A stretch of 64,000 nucleotides of DNA from Pseudomonadales bacterium (GCA_024234635.1 JACKNX010000005.1:186001-250000); one strand, 5' to 3'; counted from the first letter of the stretch, positions 8,970-18,526 are shown. Numbers and translations: made by a program. The notes: generated by a model from the letters alone, not told the origin.

Positions 8970-10655
8970 ATGGGCGAACCCGGTGTTGACGCGATCATCG
9001 GTCCCGGCGGCCGGTACGAAGTGGTGCAGACCCGCGTGCGCGGCGTGACGATGCCCGTATTCAAGAACGCCCCGCACCACCTGCGCGAGCTGTACCAGGC
9101 CGCGCTGGAGCACGCCAACCGCACCTTCTACGTCTACGAGGACGAGCGCTACACGTTCATCGAAGCCTGGCGGCAGGCGGAGCGGGTGATGAGCGGACTG
9201 CACGCCCTGGGTGTGCGGCCGGGTGACCGGGTTGGCATCGCCATGCGCAACTATCCGGAATGGGTGTTCGCCTTCATGGGCATCACCTCCATGGGCGCCG
9301 TCGCGGTGGCCATGAATGCCTGGTGGTCCGGCGAGGAAATGCTGTACGCCATCGACGACAGCGGCCTGGCAACGCTTTTCGTGGACCGCGAACGCTTGCA
9401 GCACATCTCACCCTACCTGGGCGAGCGCAAGCTGAACGTCATTGCCGTGCGCACCCAGCATGCCGCCGGCAACGGCGTGGTCCTGTGGGAAAAATTCGTG
9501 AACAGCGGCGACGGCACCATGCACGCACCGCGCATCGACCCCGACGATCACGCCATGATCCTGTACACCTCGGGCTCCACCGCACGACCGAAAGGCGCGG
9601 TGTCGTCGCACCGGGCAATCATTCATTCGCTGATGGGCTGGGAAGCGGCAGCGGCCATCGCACGGGCCGAGGCCGGCAGACGCCAGCGACCGGACGAGCG
9701 CCAGCCGTCCATGATCATTACCGTGCCCCTGTTCCACGTCACCGGACTGAACGGCCAGTTGCTGCCGTCGTTCCGCAACGGCCGCAAGGTGGTGGGCATG
9801 TACAAGTGGGACGCGGAGAAGGCGCTGGCACTGATCGAGCGGGAAAAGGTCACGCATTTCAGCGGCGTGCCAACCATGGCGTTTGAACTGGTGAACTCAC
9901 CGGACTACGGCAAATACGATCTCTCCAGCCTGCGCAGCATCGGCGGCGGCGGCGCGGCAATGACCCCCAAACACTCCTCACGCATCCGCGAGCGCACCGA
10001 GGGCAAGGCCCGCGCCAGCGCGGCATACGCCATGACGGAGACCAACGGCCTGGGTGCGTCGAACGCCGGCAACGATCTCTTTACGCATCCCACCAGCTGC
10101 GGCCGGGCGCTCCGCCCCCTGGTGGAAATCCGCATCGCATCGCCCGACGACACCACCCTGCCGCCGGGGGAAACCGGCGAGATCTGCATCCGGGGTCCGA
10201 TGACCTTCACCTGCTACTGGAACCGGCCGGAAGACACCGCCAACACCATCCGGGACGGCTGGGTGCACACCGGCGACATCGGCCATATGGACGCCGACGG
10301 CTTCATCTATATCACCGACCGCGAGAAGGACATGATCATCCGCGGTGGCGAGAACATCGGCTGCCAGGAAGTGGAGGCAGCCATCTACGAAATGCCCAAG
10401 GTGATGGAATGTGCCGTGTTCGGCGTGCCGGACGAACGCCTGGGCGAAACCGTGGCCGCGTGGGTGCGGCCCCAGCCCAACGTCATTCTCACCGCCGGCG
10501 ATGTGCAGTCACACGTGGCCGAATGCCTGGCACGATTCAAGGTGCCCGCCCACGTGTGGATCACCGACGAGGAACTGCCACGCACCGCCAGCGGCAAGAT
10601 CTACAAGCGGGGTATACGCGAACACGCCATTGCCCGGCTGAACGGGGCAAGCTGA
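8970..10655 (+). CDS. AMP-dependent acyl-CoA synthetase
   Basis: 561 aa from the ATG at 8970; a TTG one codon upstream is also possible. ANL-superfamily motifs are complete: the phosphate loop YTSGSTARPKGA, adenine-binding YAMTETNGLG, hinge TDREKDMIIRGGENI and the catalytic Lys in PRTASGKIYKR. It activates a carboxylic acid to its acyl-CoA thioester in the cytoplasm. The substrate is not readable from the sequence; medium- to long-chain fatty acid or an aromatic/steroid side chain are the usual options for such stand-alone members. It stands alone on the plus strand, divergent from polB. Confidence 0.88.
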   Translation: MGEPGVDAIIGPGGRYEVVQTRVRGVTMPVFKNAPHHLRELYQAALEHANRTFYVYEDERYTFIEAWRQAERVMSGLHALGVRPGDRVGIAMRNYPEWVFAFMGITSMGAVAVAMNAWWSGEEMLYAIDDSGLATLFVDRERLQHISPYLGERKLNVIAVRTQHAAGNGVVLWEKFVNSGDGTMHAPRIDPDDHAMILYTSGSTARPKGAVSSHRAIIHSLMGWEAAAAIARAEAGRRQRPDERQPSMIITVPLFHVTGLNGQLLPSFRNGRKVVGMYKWDAEKALALIEREKVTHFSGVPTMAFELVNSPDYGKYDLSSLRSIGGGGAAMTPKHSSRIRERTEGKARASAAYAMTETNGLGASNAGNDLFTHPTSCGRALRPLVEIRIASPDDTTLPPGETGEICIRGPMTFTCYWNRPEDTANTIRDGWVHTGDIGHMDADGFIYITDREKDMIIRGGENIGCQEVEAAIYEMPKVMECAVFGVPDERLGETVAAWVRPQPNVILTAGDVQSHVAECLARFKVPAHVWITDEELPRTASGKIYKRGIREHAIARLNGAS

Positions 10656-10894
10656 CGGCCGCCGGCGTTAGCCGATAGCCGCCGGATAATCGCGCTGATC
10701 GCGCGCCGGACTGGGCCGCTCCCGCTCGCCGGCAGGCAGTGGTCAGCCCCCTTCTTCCCCGCAGCAAGCCCCACCGTCTGGCGCCGGGACGCCGGATGGT
10801 TGAGTATTGCCGGCTGTGCCTGAATTTCGTGGGTGGACCTGCTTTCCCCGCGCACCGGCAAGCAGAGACATCCAACCCGAGTGTGAATGCCAGA

Positions 10895-12094
10895 ATGACC
10901 GCCGGCCTGCGCTGGTACCTGACCAGTTCCGCCCTGTTCCTGATTCCGGGCGGCGTACAGATGGTGCTGTTCCCGTACCTGGTGGCGGTGTATCTGCACG
11001 AGTCACCGACACGGGTGGGTATCGCCCAGATGGCGGGTCAGCTACCCATGCTGCTGCTGATCCTGTTTGGCGGGGTGGTGGGCGACCGCGTGGATCAGCG
11101 TCGTCTGCTGCTGTTCCTGCAGACCGTGATGATGCTGCCGCCGCTGGTGATCGCCGGCCTCGAGAGCAACGGCTTCCTCACGTACAGCGTGCTGATCGCC
11201 TGGGCAATCTTCGGCGGTACGCTTGGCGCATTTGCGCAGCCCGCGCGGGATGCCCTGCTCAACCGCATCGCCGGGCCCGAGATTCAGCGTGTGGTGATTC
11301 TTGTCATCGGCGTGCAGTTCGGCATCCAGATCATCGGCTTCGCCATCGGTTCGCAGGCCGCGACGCTGGGCGTGGTGCCCGTCCTTTTCATGCAGAGCTT
11401 CGCCATGCTGTGCGCCATGCTGGCAACGCGACGGATACCGCTTGCCGAGCCGGCCGTACGCACGCAGCCACGCCAGCACCCGTTGCGTGACATCGCCGAA
11501 GCACTGCGCATGGCCTGGCAGCACGAGGCCATCCGCCCCGCTGTCATCCAGGCCTTTTCCGTAGGGCTGTTCTTTGCCGGCAGCTACATCGTGATCCTGC
11601 CCCTGATGGTGCGCGATCTGTATCACGGCACCTCGGTAGGTATCGCCATGGCCTTCGCCGCCAACATGCTGGGCAGCACCACCACCATCTTTGTGCTGAT
11701 GCGCCTGGGCGGCGTGCAGCGCCCCGGTCGCGCACTGCTGATCGGCAGCATGTTCAGCCTGAGCGTGCTGGCGCTGCTCACGCAGGAACTGTCGCTCGTG
11801 ATGTTCTACGTCGCCATCTATCTGTGGGGAATGTGCGGTGGCATCGGCATGACCATGTCCCGCTCGATCGTACAGGAGGCAGCTCCGGACTCACATCGCG
11901 CCAGGCTGCTGAGCGTCTTTTCGCTGGGCATGATGGGCGGCATGCCGATCGGCAGCTTCATGCTCGGCGCCTGCGTGGACCTGCTCGGACCACGGCAGGC
12001 CGTGTGGGTGCCGGTACTGGGCATGCTGGCGATCACCGTACTGCTTCGCCTGTTTACGCGCCTGTGGTACGTGGAACGCAACCCGCCGAAGTGA
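10895..12094 (+). CDS. MFS transporter, MFS_3/enterobactin-exporter-like
   Basis: 399 aa with about 12 hydrophobic segments. An MFS signature sits in the loop after helix 2 (GGVVGDRVDQRRLLL). The sequence resembles the MFS_3 group that includes EntS-type exporters. The start MTAGLRWYLTS at 10895 was chosen because the 52 in-frame residues upstream are polar and unlike the family. The substrate is unknown; export of a small molecule is the family expectation. It is 240 bp downstream of the acyl-CoA synthetase on the same strand, which is too far to assume an operon. Confidence 0.8.
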   Translation: MTAGLRWYLTSSALFLIPGGVQMVLFPYLVAVYLHESPTRVGIAQMAGQLPMLLLILFGGVVGDRVDQRRLLLFLQTVMMLPPLVIAGLESNGFLTYSVLIAWAIFGGTLGAFAQPARDALLNRIAGPEIQRVVILVIGVQFGIQIIGFAIGSQAATLGVVPVLFMQSFAMLCAMLATRRIPLAEPAVRTQPRQHPLRDIAEALRMAWQHEAIRPAVIQAFSVGLFFAGSYIVILPLMVRDLYHGTSVGIAMAFAANMLGSTTTIFVLMRLGGVQRPGRALLIGSMFSLSVLALLTQELSLVMFYVAIYLWGMCGGIGMTMSRSIVQEAAPDSHRARLLSVFSLGMMGGMPIGSFMLGACVDLLGPRQAVWVPVLGMLAITVLLRLFTRLWYVERNPPK

Positions 12095-12109
12095 GCGGGG
12101 CCGGCGCGT

Positions 12110-12643
12110 TCAGCCATCCCGCATCGTCGCCCGTATGGCCAACGTGAGTTGCTCGAGCTTGCTGGCGGAGCGCAGCGCCGCGGCCGTGTTGTTCCTGCGC
12201 AAGGCCGACCGCAATTCAGAAATTCGCGCCATCTGTTCCTGCAACCGCTCGTCCACCGCCTGGCGCAACGCCGCCTTCTCTGCCGTCGCCTGTTGTCCGG
12301 TACGTTCAGCCGCATTCAGCAACGCCTGACGCTGTTCCGCCTGACGCTCGAGCGCGGCATACGCTTCATCGCGCGCTTCCAGCGTCGATTGCAGTTGCTT
12401 GAACGCCACCTCCGCATCCAGGTAGTCCGGCATCACGAGCACGGCTGCCAGCGCCCAGACGAACGCCGTGCTCATGAGCAGTACACCTGCTGTACGCCCC
12501 GCCAGCGTCAGACTGCCGAGCCGCACCTCGTGGTCATCGGCTGCCTGAACAAGCCCGTATCCCCTGAGAATGACAAGCACACCACCCGCGGCGAGGACCA
12601 GCCCGACCGCTGAATACAGGACCATCGTTGTCGTCACACCCAT
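12110..12643 (-). CDS. Small membrane protein with C-terminal coiled coil, function unknown
   Basis: 177 aa from the ATG at 12643, which has a GAGG ribosome site 6 nt upstream; the open frame extends to 12754. Two hydrophobic helices (about residues 5-27 and 50-70, separated by QAADDHEVRLGSL) are followed by a long Ala/Glu/Gln/Arg-rich coiled coil with repeated RQAEQRQALL-like heptads. The layout suggests a membrane-anchored coiled coil facing one compartment. No family was recognised. Convergent with the MFS gene (15-bp gap). Confidence 0.6.
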   Translation of the reverse strand: MGVTTTMVLYSAVGLVLAAGGVLVILRGYGLVQAADDHEVRLGSLTLAGRTAGVLLMSTAFVWALAAVLVMPDYLDAEVAFKQLQSTLEARDEAYAALERQAEQRQALLNAAERTGQQATAEKAALRQAVDERLQEQMARISELRSALRRNNTAAALRSASKLEQLTLAIRATMRDG

Positions 12644-12752
12644 GGCCAGCCTCGCATTCGTTTTGATTCCAGACGCGTGCATACTGGCACGGCACGTCAT
12701 CGCATGACATGGATGCGGTTGGCACAGTGAACGATTTCCAGAAGGGGCAACC

Positions 12753-13610
12753 ATGACGTACTTCAGCGTTCAGCGGGGCACGTGCTGCCGCCGATTTCGC
12801 AGTCTGATGTGCATCGTTCGACACGTTCTTGCAGCAACCGCGGTGCTGGCATGCACCGCCGCAAACGCGGAACAGACGCTCCACTGGCCGCTGGACACCA
12901 TCGACCATCTGCAACCGCATGATGTTGCCGTCACGGCAGAGCCCTTCCAGGGTCGGGACAGTGTCAGGGTGCGTCTGCTGAGCGACCTCGATGGTGGCGA
13001 CAGCAATACGCTCGCCGTTATCGCCGACAGCCAGTTCACCAACGGCTGCATCGAGGTGGATGTAAACAGCCGGGTCGATCCCGATGCCAATTTCATCGTG
13101 CGGCGTTTTGCGCGCGGCTTCGTCGGTATTGCCTTTCGCGTGGCGCCGGATGTGTCACGCTTCGAAGCACTCTACGTGCGCCCGCTCAACGGACGGGACC
13201 CTGATCCCGAAAGACGTGCGCACGCAGTACAGTATTTTTCCTACCCGGACTGGTCCTTCAAACGCTTCCGCGACGAAGCGCCGGGCCAGTACGAAGCGGG
13301 GGCGGACATCGGCCCCGACGAATGGCTGCACTTGCGCATCGACGTACAGGGAGATCGCGCAGCGCTGTCCATCAACGACGCGCCTTTACCTGCGCTGGTG
13401 GTGAAGGATCTCAAACTGGGTGCCGAAGCCGCCGGTGGCATCGGCCTGTGGGTGGACACCGGTACGGAAGCGCACTTCAGCAATCTGCGCGTCACTCGGG
13501 AAACCAGTTGTTCAGGGCAGGCTTCAGCTCAACATGACGGCAACGTCACGCGCGGCGCGATAGCCGCTCTCGATGGCGCCGTCGATGAACGCCCGCCAGC
13601 CTTCCGCTGA
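12753..13610 (+). CDS. Exported concanavalin-like (LamG/DUF1080-type fold) protein, function unknown
   Basis: 285 aa with a well-placed AAGGGG ribosome site before the ATG. The N-terminal signal peptide (hydrophobic VLAATAVLACTAANA) predicts export. The mature part has the strand pattern of a beta-sandwich lectin-like domain (IEVDVNSRV, GFVGIAFRV, EWLHLRIDVQGDRAALSIND, GGIGLWVDTGTEAHFSNLRV), typical of DUF1080/LamG-type folds that bind or cleave sugars. No catalytic residues could be assigned. The last 87 bp overlap the end of the convergent amine oxidase gene, so the terminal 29 residues may be a late extension. Confidence 0.65.
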   Translation: MTYFSVQRGTCCRRFRSLMCIVRHVLAATAVLACTAANAEQTLHWPLDTIDHLQPHDVAVTAEPFQGRDSVRVRLLSDLDGGDSNTLAVIADSQFTNGCIEVDVNSRVDPDANFIVRRFARGFVGIAFRVAPDVSRFEALYVRPLNGRDPDPERRAHAVQYFSYPDWSFKRFRDEAPGQYEAGADIGPDEWLHLRIDVQGDRAALSINDAPLPALVVKDLKLGAEAAGGIGLWVDTGTEAHFSNLRVTRETSCSGQASAQHDGNVTRGAIAALDGAVDERPPAFR

Positions 13611-14882
13611 ATCGCCGCTGGCGAATGCCAGACGCCCTTCGGCCTGCGCCAGGGCCGGCAGGACCTGCCGCGTGCGACCCGGCGGCAGTACGCACCACGT
13701 GCCCTTCGCGAAAGGATCGTGATTCCAGTCCCAGCCGATGCTCTGCCGAACCGTTACGCCGGGCAGACAGGCATTCAGCACCGTCTGCACGTTTGTCTTG
13801 TCCAGCGGATTGATGCGTGCGGGATCCGGCCCGAAGGCGATGAGCAGCGAGCCGTCCCTGCCGTGATGCTGCGTGGCCATCCAGGTAATGGGCGCATCGG
13901 GCCCGGCGAGTATGCTCAGGGGGCCCGTATCGCCCGCCACGTCGATGTACAGTTTTACACCGGCGCCCCGATGCGGCTCGCGAATGGCCAGCTGTTTGGC
14001 GGCCGACAACGCCGGCGTGAACGTGATGTCCTTCAGCGTGTTAAGCGGTGCGGTAACTATGGCCGCGCGCGCCTTCACCACGGAACCATCCGCCATTTCC
14101 AGCCGCACGCCATCCGCGTTGCGTTCGATGCGCCGCACCCAGGACTGGAAACGTACGTCCGCCCGCGCGTCACTCAGGATGGCGCCCGCCAGCGCTGCGG
14201 TACCCGCACTGATCTTCGTGCCCGCGCCTGAAGCGATCAGCTCGACCGGGCTATAACCACAGAGCGCCAGCACGCGCTGCAGTTCCGACGCGGCCACGTG
14301 TTCCAGCGGGCCGTGGAACAACGTCACCAGGTTCCCGTCCACCAGCGTGCGAACGGATGGTGGCAGGTCCAGCGCGTCCACAACCTCAGCGAGTGAACGG
14401 TTTTCGAAGGGGTTGTCCACCAGCAGGTGCTGGTAGGCCACCGGAATGACGGCACGCGTTTGCTCGGCAAGCGTCGCCAGCGCCTGCAGCATCGCTCCCA
14501 TCTCCTCCGGCGTCGCCGGCACCAGACCGTTGTCGCCAAGCCGCGCAACGGCGGCGTCCGGCGACGGCATCGGCTCTGTCGCCAGACCGTAACGATGCAC
14601 CTCGGACCAGACGAATGGCTGGGTGTGATAGATCCACGTACCGCCAAGTTCGATGCCATGACCGGCAAACTCACGGTGATAGGTGCGCCCGCCAATACGT
14701 TCACGCGCCTCGAGTACCAGCGGCGAGAAACCGAGGCGGCGCAGCTCCCGTGCCGCGGTGACGCCGGCGAAGCCGGCGCCCACGACCACGACATCCGCGC
14801 GCTCTTCCGAAGCGCGGGCGGGAAGTGCGGTTGCCATGGCCGCCATGGGGGCGGCGGCCAGTACGGTTCGACGCGTGGGCAT
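13524..14882 (-). CDS. Tat-exported flavin amine oxidase
   Basis: 452 aa from MPTRRTVLAAAP at 14882. The twin-arginine motif plus hydrophobic stretch and ALPARAS site indicate Tat export of a folded flavoprotein. A Rossmann FAD motif follows (VVVVGAGFAGVTAARELRRLG), then the ERIGGRTYH motif typical of monoamine oxidase/L-amino acid oxidase relatives, and a C-terminal FAD contact (LAFASGDSAEGWRAFIDGAIESG). It probably oxidises an amine in the periplasm with release of hydrogen peroxide; the substrate is unknown. The 65 in-frame residues upstream do not look like coding sequence. Confidence 0.85.
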   Translation of the reverse strand: MPTRRTVLAAAPMAAMATALPARASEERADVVVVGAGFAGVTAARELRRLGFSPLVLEARERIGGRTYHREFAGHGIELGGTWIYHTQPFVWSEVHRYGLATEPMPSPDAAVARLGDNGLVPATPEEMGAMLQALATLAEQTRAVIPVAYQHLLVDNPFENRSLAEVVDALDLPPSVRTLVDGNLVTLFHGPLEHVAASELQRVLALCGYSPVELIASGAGTKISAGTAALAGAILSDARADVRFQSWVRRIERNADGVRLEMADGSVVKARAAIVTAPLNTLKDITFTPALSAAKQLAIREPHRGAGVKLYIDVAGDTGPLSILAGPDAPITWMATQHHGRDGSLLIAFGPDPARINPLDKTNVQTVLNACLPGVTVRQSIGWDWNHDPFAKGTWCVLPPGRTRQVLPALAQAEGRLAFASGDSAEGWRAFIDGAIESGYRAARDVAVMLS

Positions 14883-15123
14883 GACGATTCCAGAAAGTCG
14901 GTTAGCCGAGAGTTTGTCGTCCGAATACCGGACTGACAAGATGCATCCCGCGCTCAGCCAGCAGGCGGAAATTCGCCACACCGTCCGGCATGATATCGGC
15001 ATCGCTGCGCATTCTGCGTTCCACGCCGATCCATGAAAGGCGCCACTTTCGTCCGGCACGCCAACTTCCTGCCCCACTCAGTTCCTGTGCTACATTCGCC
15101 TCAAATTCAGGAGATCACGTGCA

Positions 15124-15684
15124 ATGAAAGTGTCAGTGGGAATGTTCCTCCTCATCACGATGCTGCCCGTGGAACTGTTCGCGGCGCCCCTGTATTTCAA
15201 ACTTCAGGGAACGGTTACCAGCGTCTCCGGTGCACCGGGTGTCCAAACAGGGGATACCGTGTCCATCAGCGCGGAGTTCGACGATTTCGTCTTCGAGCCG
15301 TATTCCATCGATGCAAATGGTATAGAGAGCGGCTGCCTGAACACCTGCATCGTTCGCTACTATCCCAATAGCAACAATTTCTTTGTGATGATCGCCGGGC
15401 CGTATGCCGTCTCCACACACAATGCCTCCCAGACTCTCGAACTCTACTTTTCAAAAAACAGGCAACTAATCAACTTGGATCTGTATTTCGAGAAGGGCAC
15501 CAACAGATCACCAATCACGGTCGAAACGTTACCCATCATGAACGGAACCGTGACGGAGATGCACGTCACCGTCAACGCACAGGCGAGCTTCACCGCGCAA
15601 TTCAGATACCAGGACTATCGTGAACAGCGCATTCTGGAAGCCCAGAACAACGGTTCACCGTTGGCGCCAACAATCCGCAACTAG
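15124..15684 (+). CDS. Exported protein of unknown function
   Basis: 186 aa with a good AGGAGA ribosome site 9 nt before the ATG and a clear signal peptide (KVSVGMFLLITMLPVELFAA). The mature part begins with a segment like that of PEP-CTERM-type exported proteins (YFKLQGTVTSVSGAPGVQTGDTVS), rich in beta-strand, but it has no PEP-CTERM sorting tail. One Cys pair (GCLNTC) may form a disulphide. Base composition is visibly lower in GC than the neighbours, suggesting a recent arrival or relaxed selection. No function can be proposed. Confidence 0.6.
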   Translation: MKVSVGMFLLITMLPVELFAAPLYFKLQGTVTSVSGAPGVQTGDTVSISAEFDDFVFEPYSIDANGIESGCLNTCIVRYYPNSNNFFVMIAGPYAVSTHNASQTLELYFSKNRQLINLDLYFEKGTNRSPITVETLPIMNGTVTEMHVTVNAQASFTAQFRYQDYREQRILEAQNNGSPLAPTIRN

Positions 15685-15819
15685 ACATGACCGTGCGGAA
15701 AGAAGCACGACAAGGGCATCGAGCCCAGTGAACGCGTACCGGGTAGTGGAAGGACCGCACGCGCCTGGCGTTTTCCCCGGTATCGGCGACCGCGGTGGTG
15801 CGTTCATGGGTATCCTGGA

Positions 15820-16851
15820 ATGATCCGCCCAGGCAGGCGTGCGGACTACCGCTGGGCGGACTACGACGACGACGCGCTGCTGAAACTGCGGCTGAGCAGT
15901 CTCCGGCTGCGACTGCGCGACAGCCTCGTGTGGCCTGAGGTGCAGCGTCTGTTCGACGAACTCGACCGCCGCGGTTTTCGCTTCCGTCCGCACGTGTGGC
16001 TGGCGGAGGACTGGTTTTCTCCCGACGCCGCGCCCGGCATCGCCATTCCCTTTTTTGTGGCGCACCCCCGACTGCGTCGCCTGGAGCGTACGATCATGGG
16101 CGAGGTGGAAGGCGGCAGCAGCATCTGGCGCCTGCGTATCCTGCGTCACGAAGCCGGCCATGCCATCGACACGGCGTATGGATTGCGCCGGCGCGCGGAC
16201 TGGCGAAGCGTGTTTGGTCCCGGCCTGTCGCGTTACCCGCGCGACTACTGGCCCCAACCGAGCAGCAACCGGCACGTGCTGCATATCGGCCACTGGTACG
16301 CGCAGAGTCACCCTACCGAGGACTTCGCGGAAACCTTTGCGGTATGGATGCAGCCAAAAGCGCGCTGGCGACGGGACTATGCGGACTGGCCTGCCCTGGA
16401 GAAACTGGAGTTCGTGGATTCGCTGATGGACGAGGTGCGCGACGCGCCACCACTGTGTCGCAACCGCGCCGTGATCGAGTCGCTGGCACAGAGTGACCTG
16501 ACGCTGGGGCAGTACTACAAGCAGAAGCTGCGGCGCAGATGGGACGCGGACGCACGCTACGACCGCTGGATCGAAGGCGTGTTCGTATCGCGGCGGGAGC
16601 GCCCCCGGGCGGTACGAGCCAGCCGTTTTCTGCGCGAGATCGAACCGCAGCTGCAGCGTCTGCTGACACGGCGCGCACGCATGCACCCCTACCTCGTCAA
16701 CCATGCCATCCGCGATCTCATCCTGCGCGTGCGCGCGCTGGATCTGGTGCTTCCGGCTTCCCGCCGGGACGTCAAACGCCGTGTGGCAGGGCTGGTGGAA
16801 GCGATCCTTCTGGATATCCTCAAACGCGACCGGGAGAACTACGCACTTTGA
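15820..16851 (+). CDS. Putative zinc-binding metallopeptidase (HEAGH type)
   Basis: 343 aa, no signal peptide. A zinc-protease motif RHEAGHAID places the ligands at His110 and His114 and the catalytic Glu at 111. A second conserved block SHPTEDFAETFAVW (about 163-176) offers Glu/Asp for the third ligand. The rest is Arg-rich and mostly helical. It is translationally coupled to an ATP-grasp ligase: its final TTGA contains the next gene's start. This protease plus ligase arrangement appears to be a conserved but uncharacterised pair, so the two probably act on the same peptide or amino-acid conjugate in the cytoplasm. Confidence 0.75.
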   Translation: MIRPGRRADYRWADYDDDALLKLRLSSLRLRLRDSLVWPEVQRLFDELDRRGFRFRPHVWLAEDWFSPDAAPGIAIPFFVAHPRLRRLERTIMGEVEGGSSIWRLRILRHEAGHAIDTAYGLRRRADWRSVFGPGLSRYPRDYWPQPSSNRHVLHIGHWYAQSHPTEDFAETFAVWMQPKARWRRDYADWPALEKLEFVDSLMDEVRDAPPLCRNRAVIESLAQSDLTLGQYYKQKLRRRWDADARYDRWIEGVFVSRRERPRAVRASRFLREIEPQLQRLLTRRARMHPYLVNHAIRDLILRVRALDLVLPASRRDVKRRVAGLVEAILLDILKRDRENYAL

Positions 16852-17879
16852 AACGTTACCGCATTCTTGTGCTCACCCACGAAACGCTCGTGCCACCGGA
16901 GGACATTGAAGGCTTGTCCGAAGCCGAGTACGACGAGTGCCGCAGCGAATACAACGTGTACTCCACGCTGTACAACCTGGGTCACCACGTAAAGGTGCTC
17001 GGTGTCGGGGACAGTCTGAGCGAGTTGCGTGGCATCGTGCGCGAATGGCGTCCGCACGTGGTCTTCAATCTGCTCGAGGATTTTGCCGGTATCGTCAACT
17101 ACGACCACTACGTGGTGGCTTATCTCGAGATGCTGCGTCAGCCCTACACGGGCTGCAATCCACGCGGTCTCATGCTGTCGCGCGACAAGGTACTGACCAA
17201 GCAGATCCTGGCGTGGCACCGGGTGGCAACGCCCGCCTTTCAGCTGTTTCCGCTCGGTCGCAAGTTCGTGGAGCCGAAGCACCTGACATTTCCGCTCTTC
17301 GTGAAGTCCGCAACAGACGACGCGTCGCTCGGCATTTCGCAGGCCTCCATCGTCAATGACATGCAGAGCCTGAAGGAGCGCGTGGCGTTCATCCACGACC
17401 AGGTGGGCAGCGATGCACTGGTGGAGGAGTACATCGACGGCCGCGAACTGTACGTGGGCGTACTGGGCAACAATCGCGCGCTGACACTGCCGGCCTGGGA
17501 GATGAACTTCGGCACGCTGGCCGACGTACAGGCCGGCATCGCCACCCGTCGTGTCAAGCTGGATGAGAGCTATCAGAAGAAGCACGGCATCACCACCGGG
17601 CGCGCGGACCTGCCGGAGGATATGCACAATCACCTCGCCCGCGTGTCAAAACGCATCTACCGCGCCCTGCACATGAGCGGCTTCGCGCGCATGGACTACC
17701 GCATGCGTCCCGACGGACGCCTTTACCTGCTGGAGGCCAACGCCAACCCGAATATCAGCTTCGGCGAAGATTTCGCCGAGTCCGCCCAGGCCGCGGGACT
17801 CGACTACGACGCGCTGATCATGCGTATCGTGCGGCTGGGCATGTCCTACACGCCGGAGTGGCGCATGGCGGAGAAGTGA
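16848..17879 (+). CDS. ATP-grasp ligase, D-alanine-D-alanine ligase-like
   Basis: 343 aa from a TTG (16848) that overlaps the previous stop codon; the in-frame region upstream is only another frame of the peptidase gene. Family features: an N-terminal pre-ATP-grasp domain (ILVLTHETLVPP, VVFNLLEDFAG), central ATP-grasp lid (FPLFVKSATDDASLGI, VEEYIDGRELYVGVLG) and the metal-binding end LYLLEANANPNIS. The fold joins a carboxylate to an amine using ATP. The LEDFAG and NANPNIS blocks match the D-Ala-D-Ala ligase branch, but context (a metallopeptidase, not mur genes) argues against cell-wall dipeptide synthesis. Confidence 0.8.
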   Translation: MKRYRILVLTHETLVPPEDIEGLSEAEYDECRSEYNVYSTLYNLGHHVKVLGVGDSLSELRGIVREWRPHVVFNLLEDFAGIVNYDHYVVAYLEMLRQPYTGCNPRGLMLSRDKVLTKQILAWHRVATPAFQLFPLGRKFVEPKHLTFPLFVKSATDDASLGISQASIVNDMQSLKERVAFIHDQVGSDALVEEYIDGRELYVGVLGNNRALTLPAWEMNFGTLADVQAGIATRRVKLDESYQKKHGITTGRADLPEDMHNHLARVSKRIYRALHMSGFARMDYRMRPDGRLYLLEANANPNISFGEDFAESAQAAGLDYDALIMRIVRLGMSYTPEWRMAEK

Positions 17880-17946
17880 TCCCGGCACCTGCCCCGCTCT
17901 CCGGCTCCTCACCTTCTCACGATGGGCCCGAAAATCTTCCGCCCGC

Positions 17947-17973
17947 TGTAATTTTTTCCGCGCCCGTTCGTAC
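17947..17973 (+). promoter_or_regulatory. Possible ECF-type autopromoter
   Basis: TGTAAT (17947-17952) and CGTAC (17969-17973) are separated by 16 nt and end 28 nt before the sigma factor start. The spacing and the -35 TGTAA / -10 CGT pattern resemble promoters used by some ECF sigma factors, which commonly control their own operon. Pattern match only. Confidence 0.3.
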
Positions 17974-18001
17974 TACTGACTGAAGAACCGGATCACTCAA
18001 G

Positions 18002-18526
18002 GTGTCCCGCAAATCAGCTTTCGGCGTTCTCTACACGGATTACTACCGCAGGGTCTACGGGCTATGCCGTCGGCTGCTGGGCGCCGGTCAACTGGCGGAA
18101 GACGCCACCCAGGAAACGTTCATGCGCGCATATCGGTCGTTCCACAAATTCGAACCCACCCAGCCGTTCTGGCAGTGGATTGCCGCCATCGCCAGCAACC
18201 ATTGCGTGGATCTCCTGCGGGGACGCCATCGCGACGCGCAACTCTTCGGTCAGGAACAGGCAGAGCTGGATGTTGCGGATGACACCCAGTTGCCCATCCT
18301 CACGCATCTCGAGAACACGGAAGCGGCAGACCGACTGAATGCACTGGTGGCAGAGCTGCCCGATCGCTATCGCATTCCACTGGTACTGGCCTACTACCAG
18401 GGCATCAGCTACGACGACATCGCCAGCCAACTCGGCATCACGCGCACGCATGTTGGTGTGTTGCTGCTCAGGGCGAAGGAGAAGCTGCGCGGCGCACTGA
18501 TCGCCACTCCGGAGGCAGGGAAATGA
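18002..18526 (+). CDS. ECF-subfamily RNA polymerase sigma factor
   Basis: 174 aa, GTG start. Region 2 is seen in VYGLCRRLLGAGQLAEDATQETF and FWQWIAAIASNHCVDLLRG; region 4 in LPDRYRIPLVLAYYQGISYDDIASQLGITRTHVGVLLLRAKEKL. Size and two-region layout are those of a group 4 sigma factor. Its stop codon overlaps the start of the next gene (ATGA), which encodes a zinc-finger anti-sigma domain, so the pair forms a classic sigma/anti-sigma switch. Confidence 0.93.
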   Translation: MSRKSAFGVLYTDYYRRVYGLCRRLLGAGQLAEDATQETFMRAYRSFHKFEPTQPFWQWIAAIASNHCVDLLRGRHRDAQLFGQEQAELDVADDTQLPILTHLENTEAADRLNALVAELPDRYRIPLVLAYYQGISYDDIASQLGITRTHVGVLLLRAKEKLRGALIATPEAGK

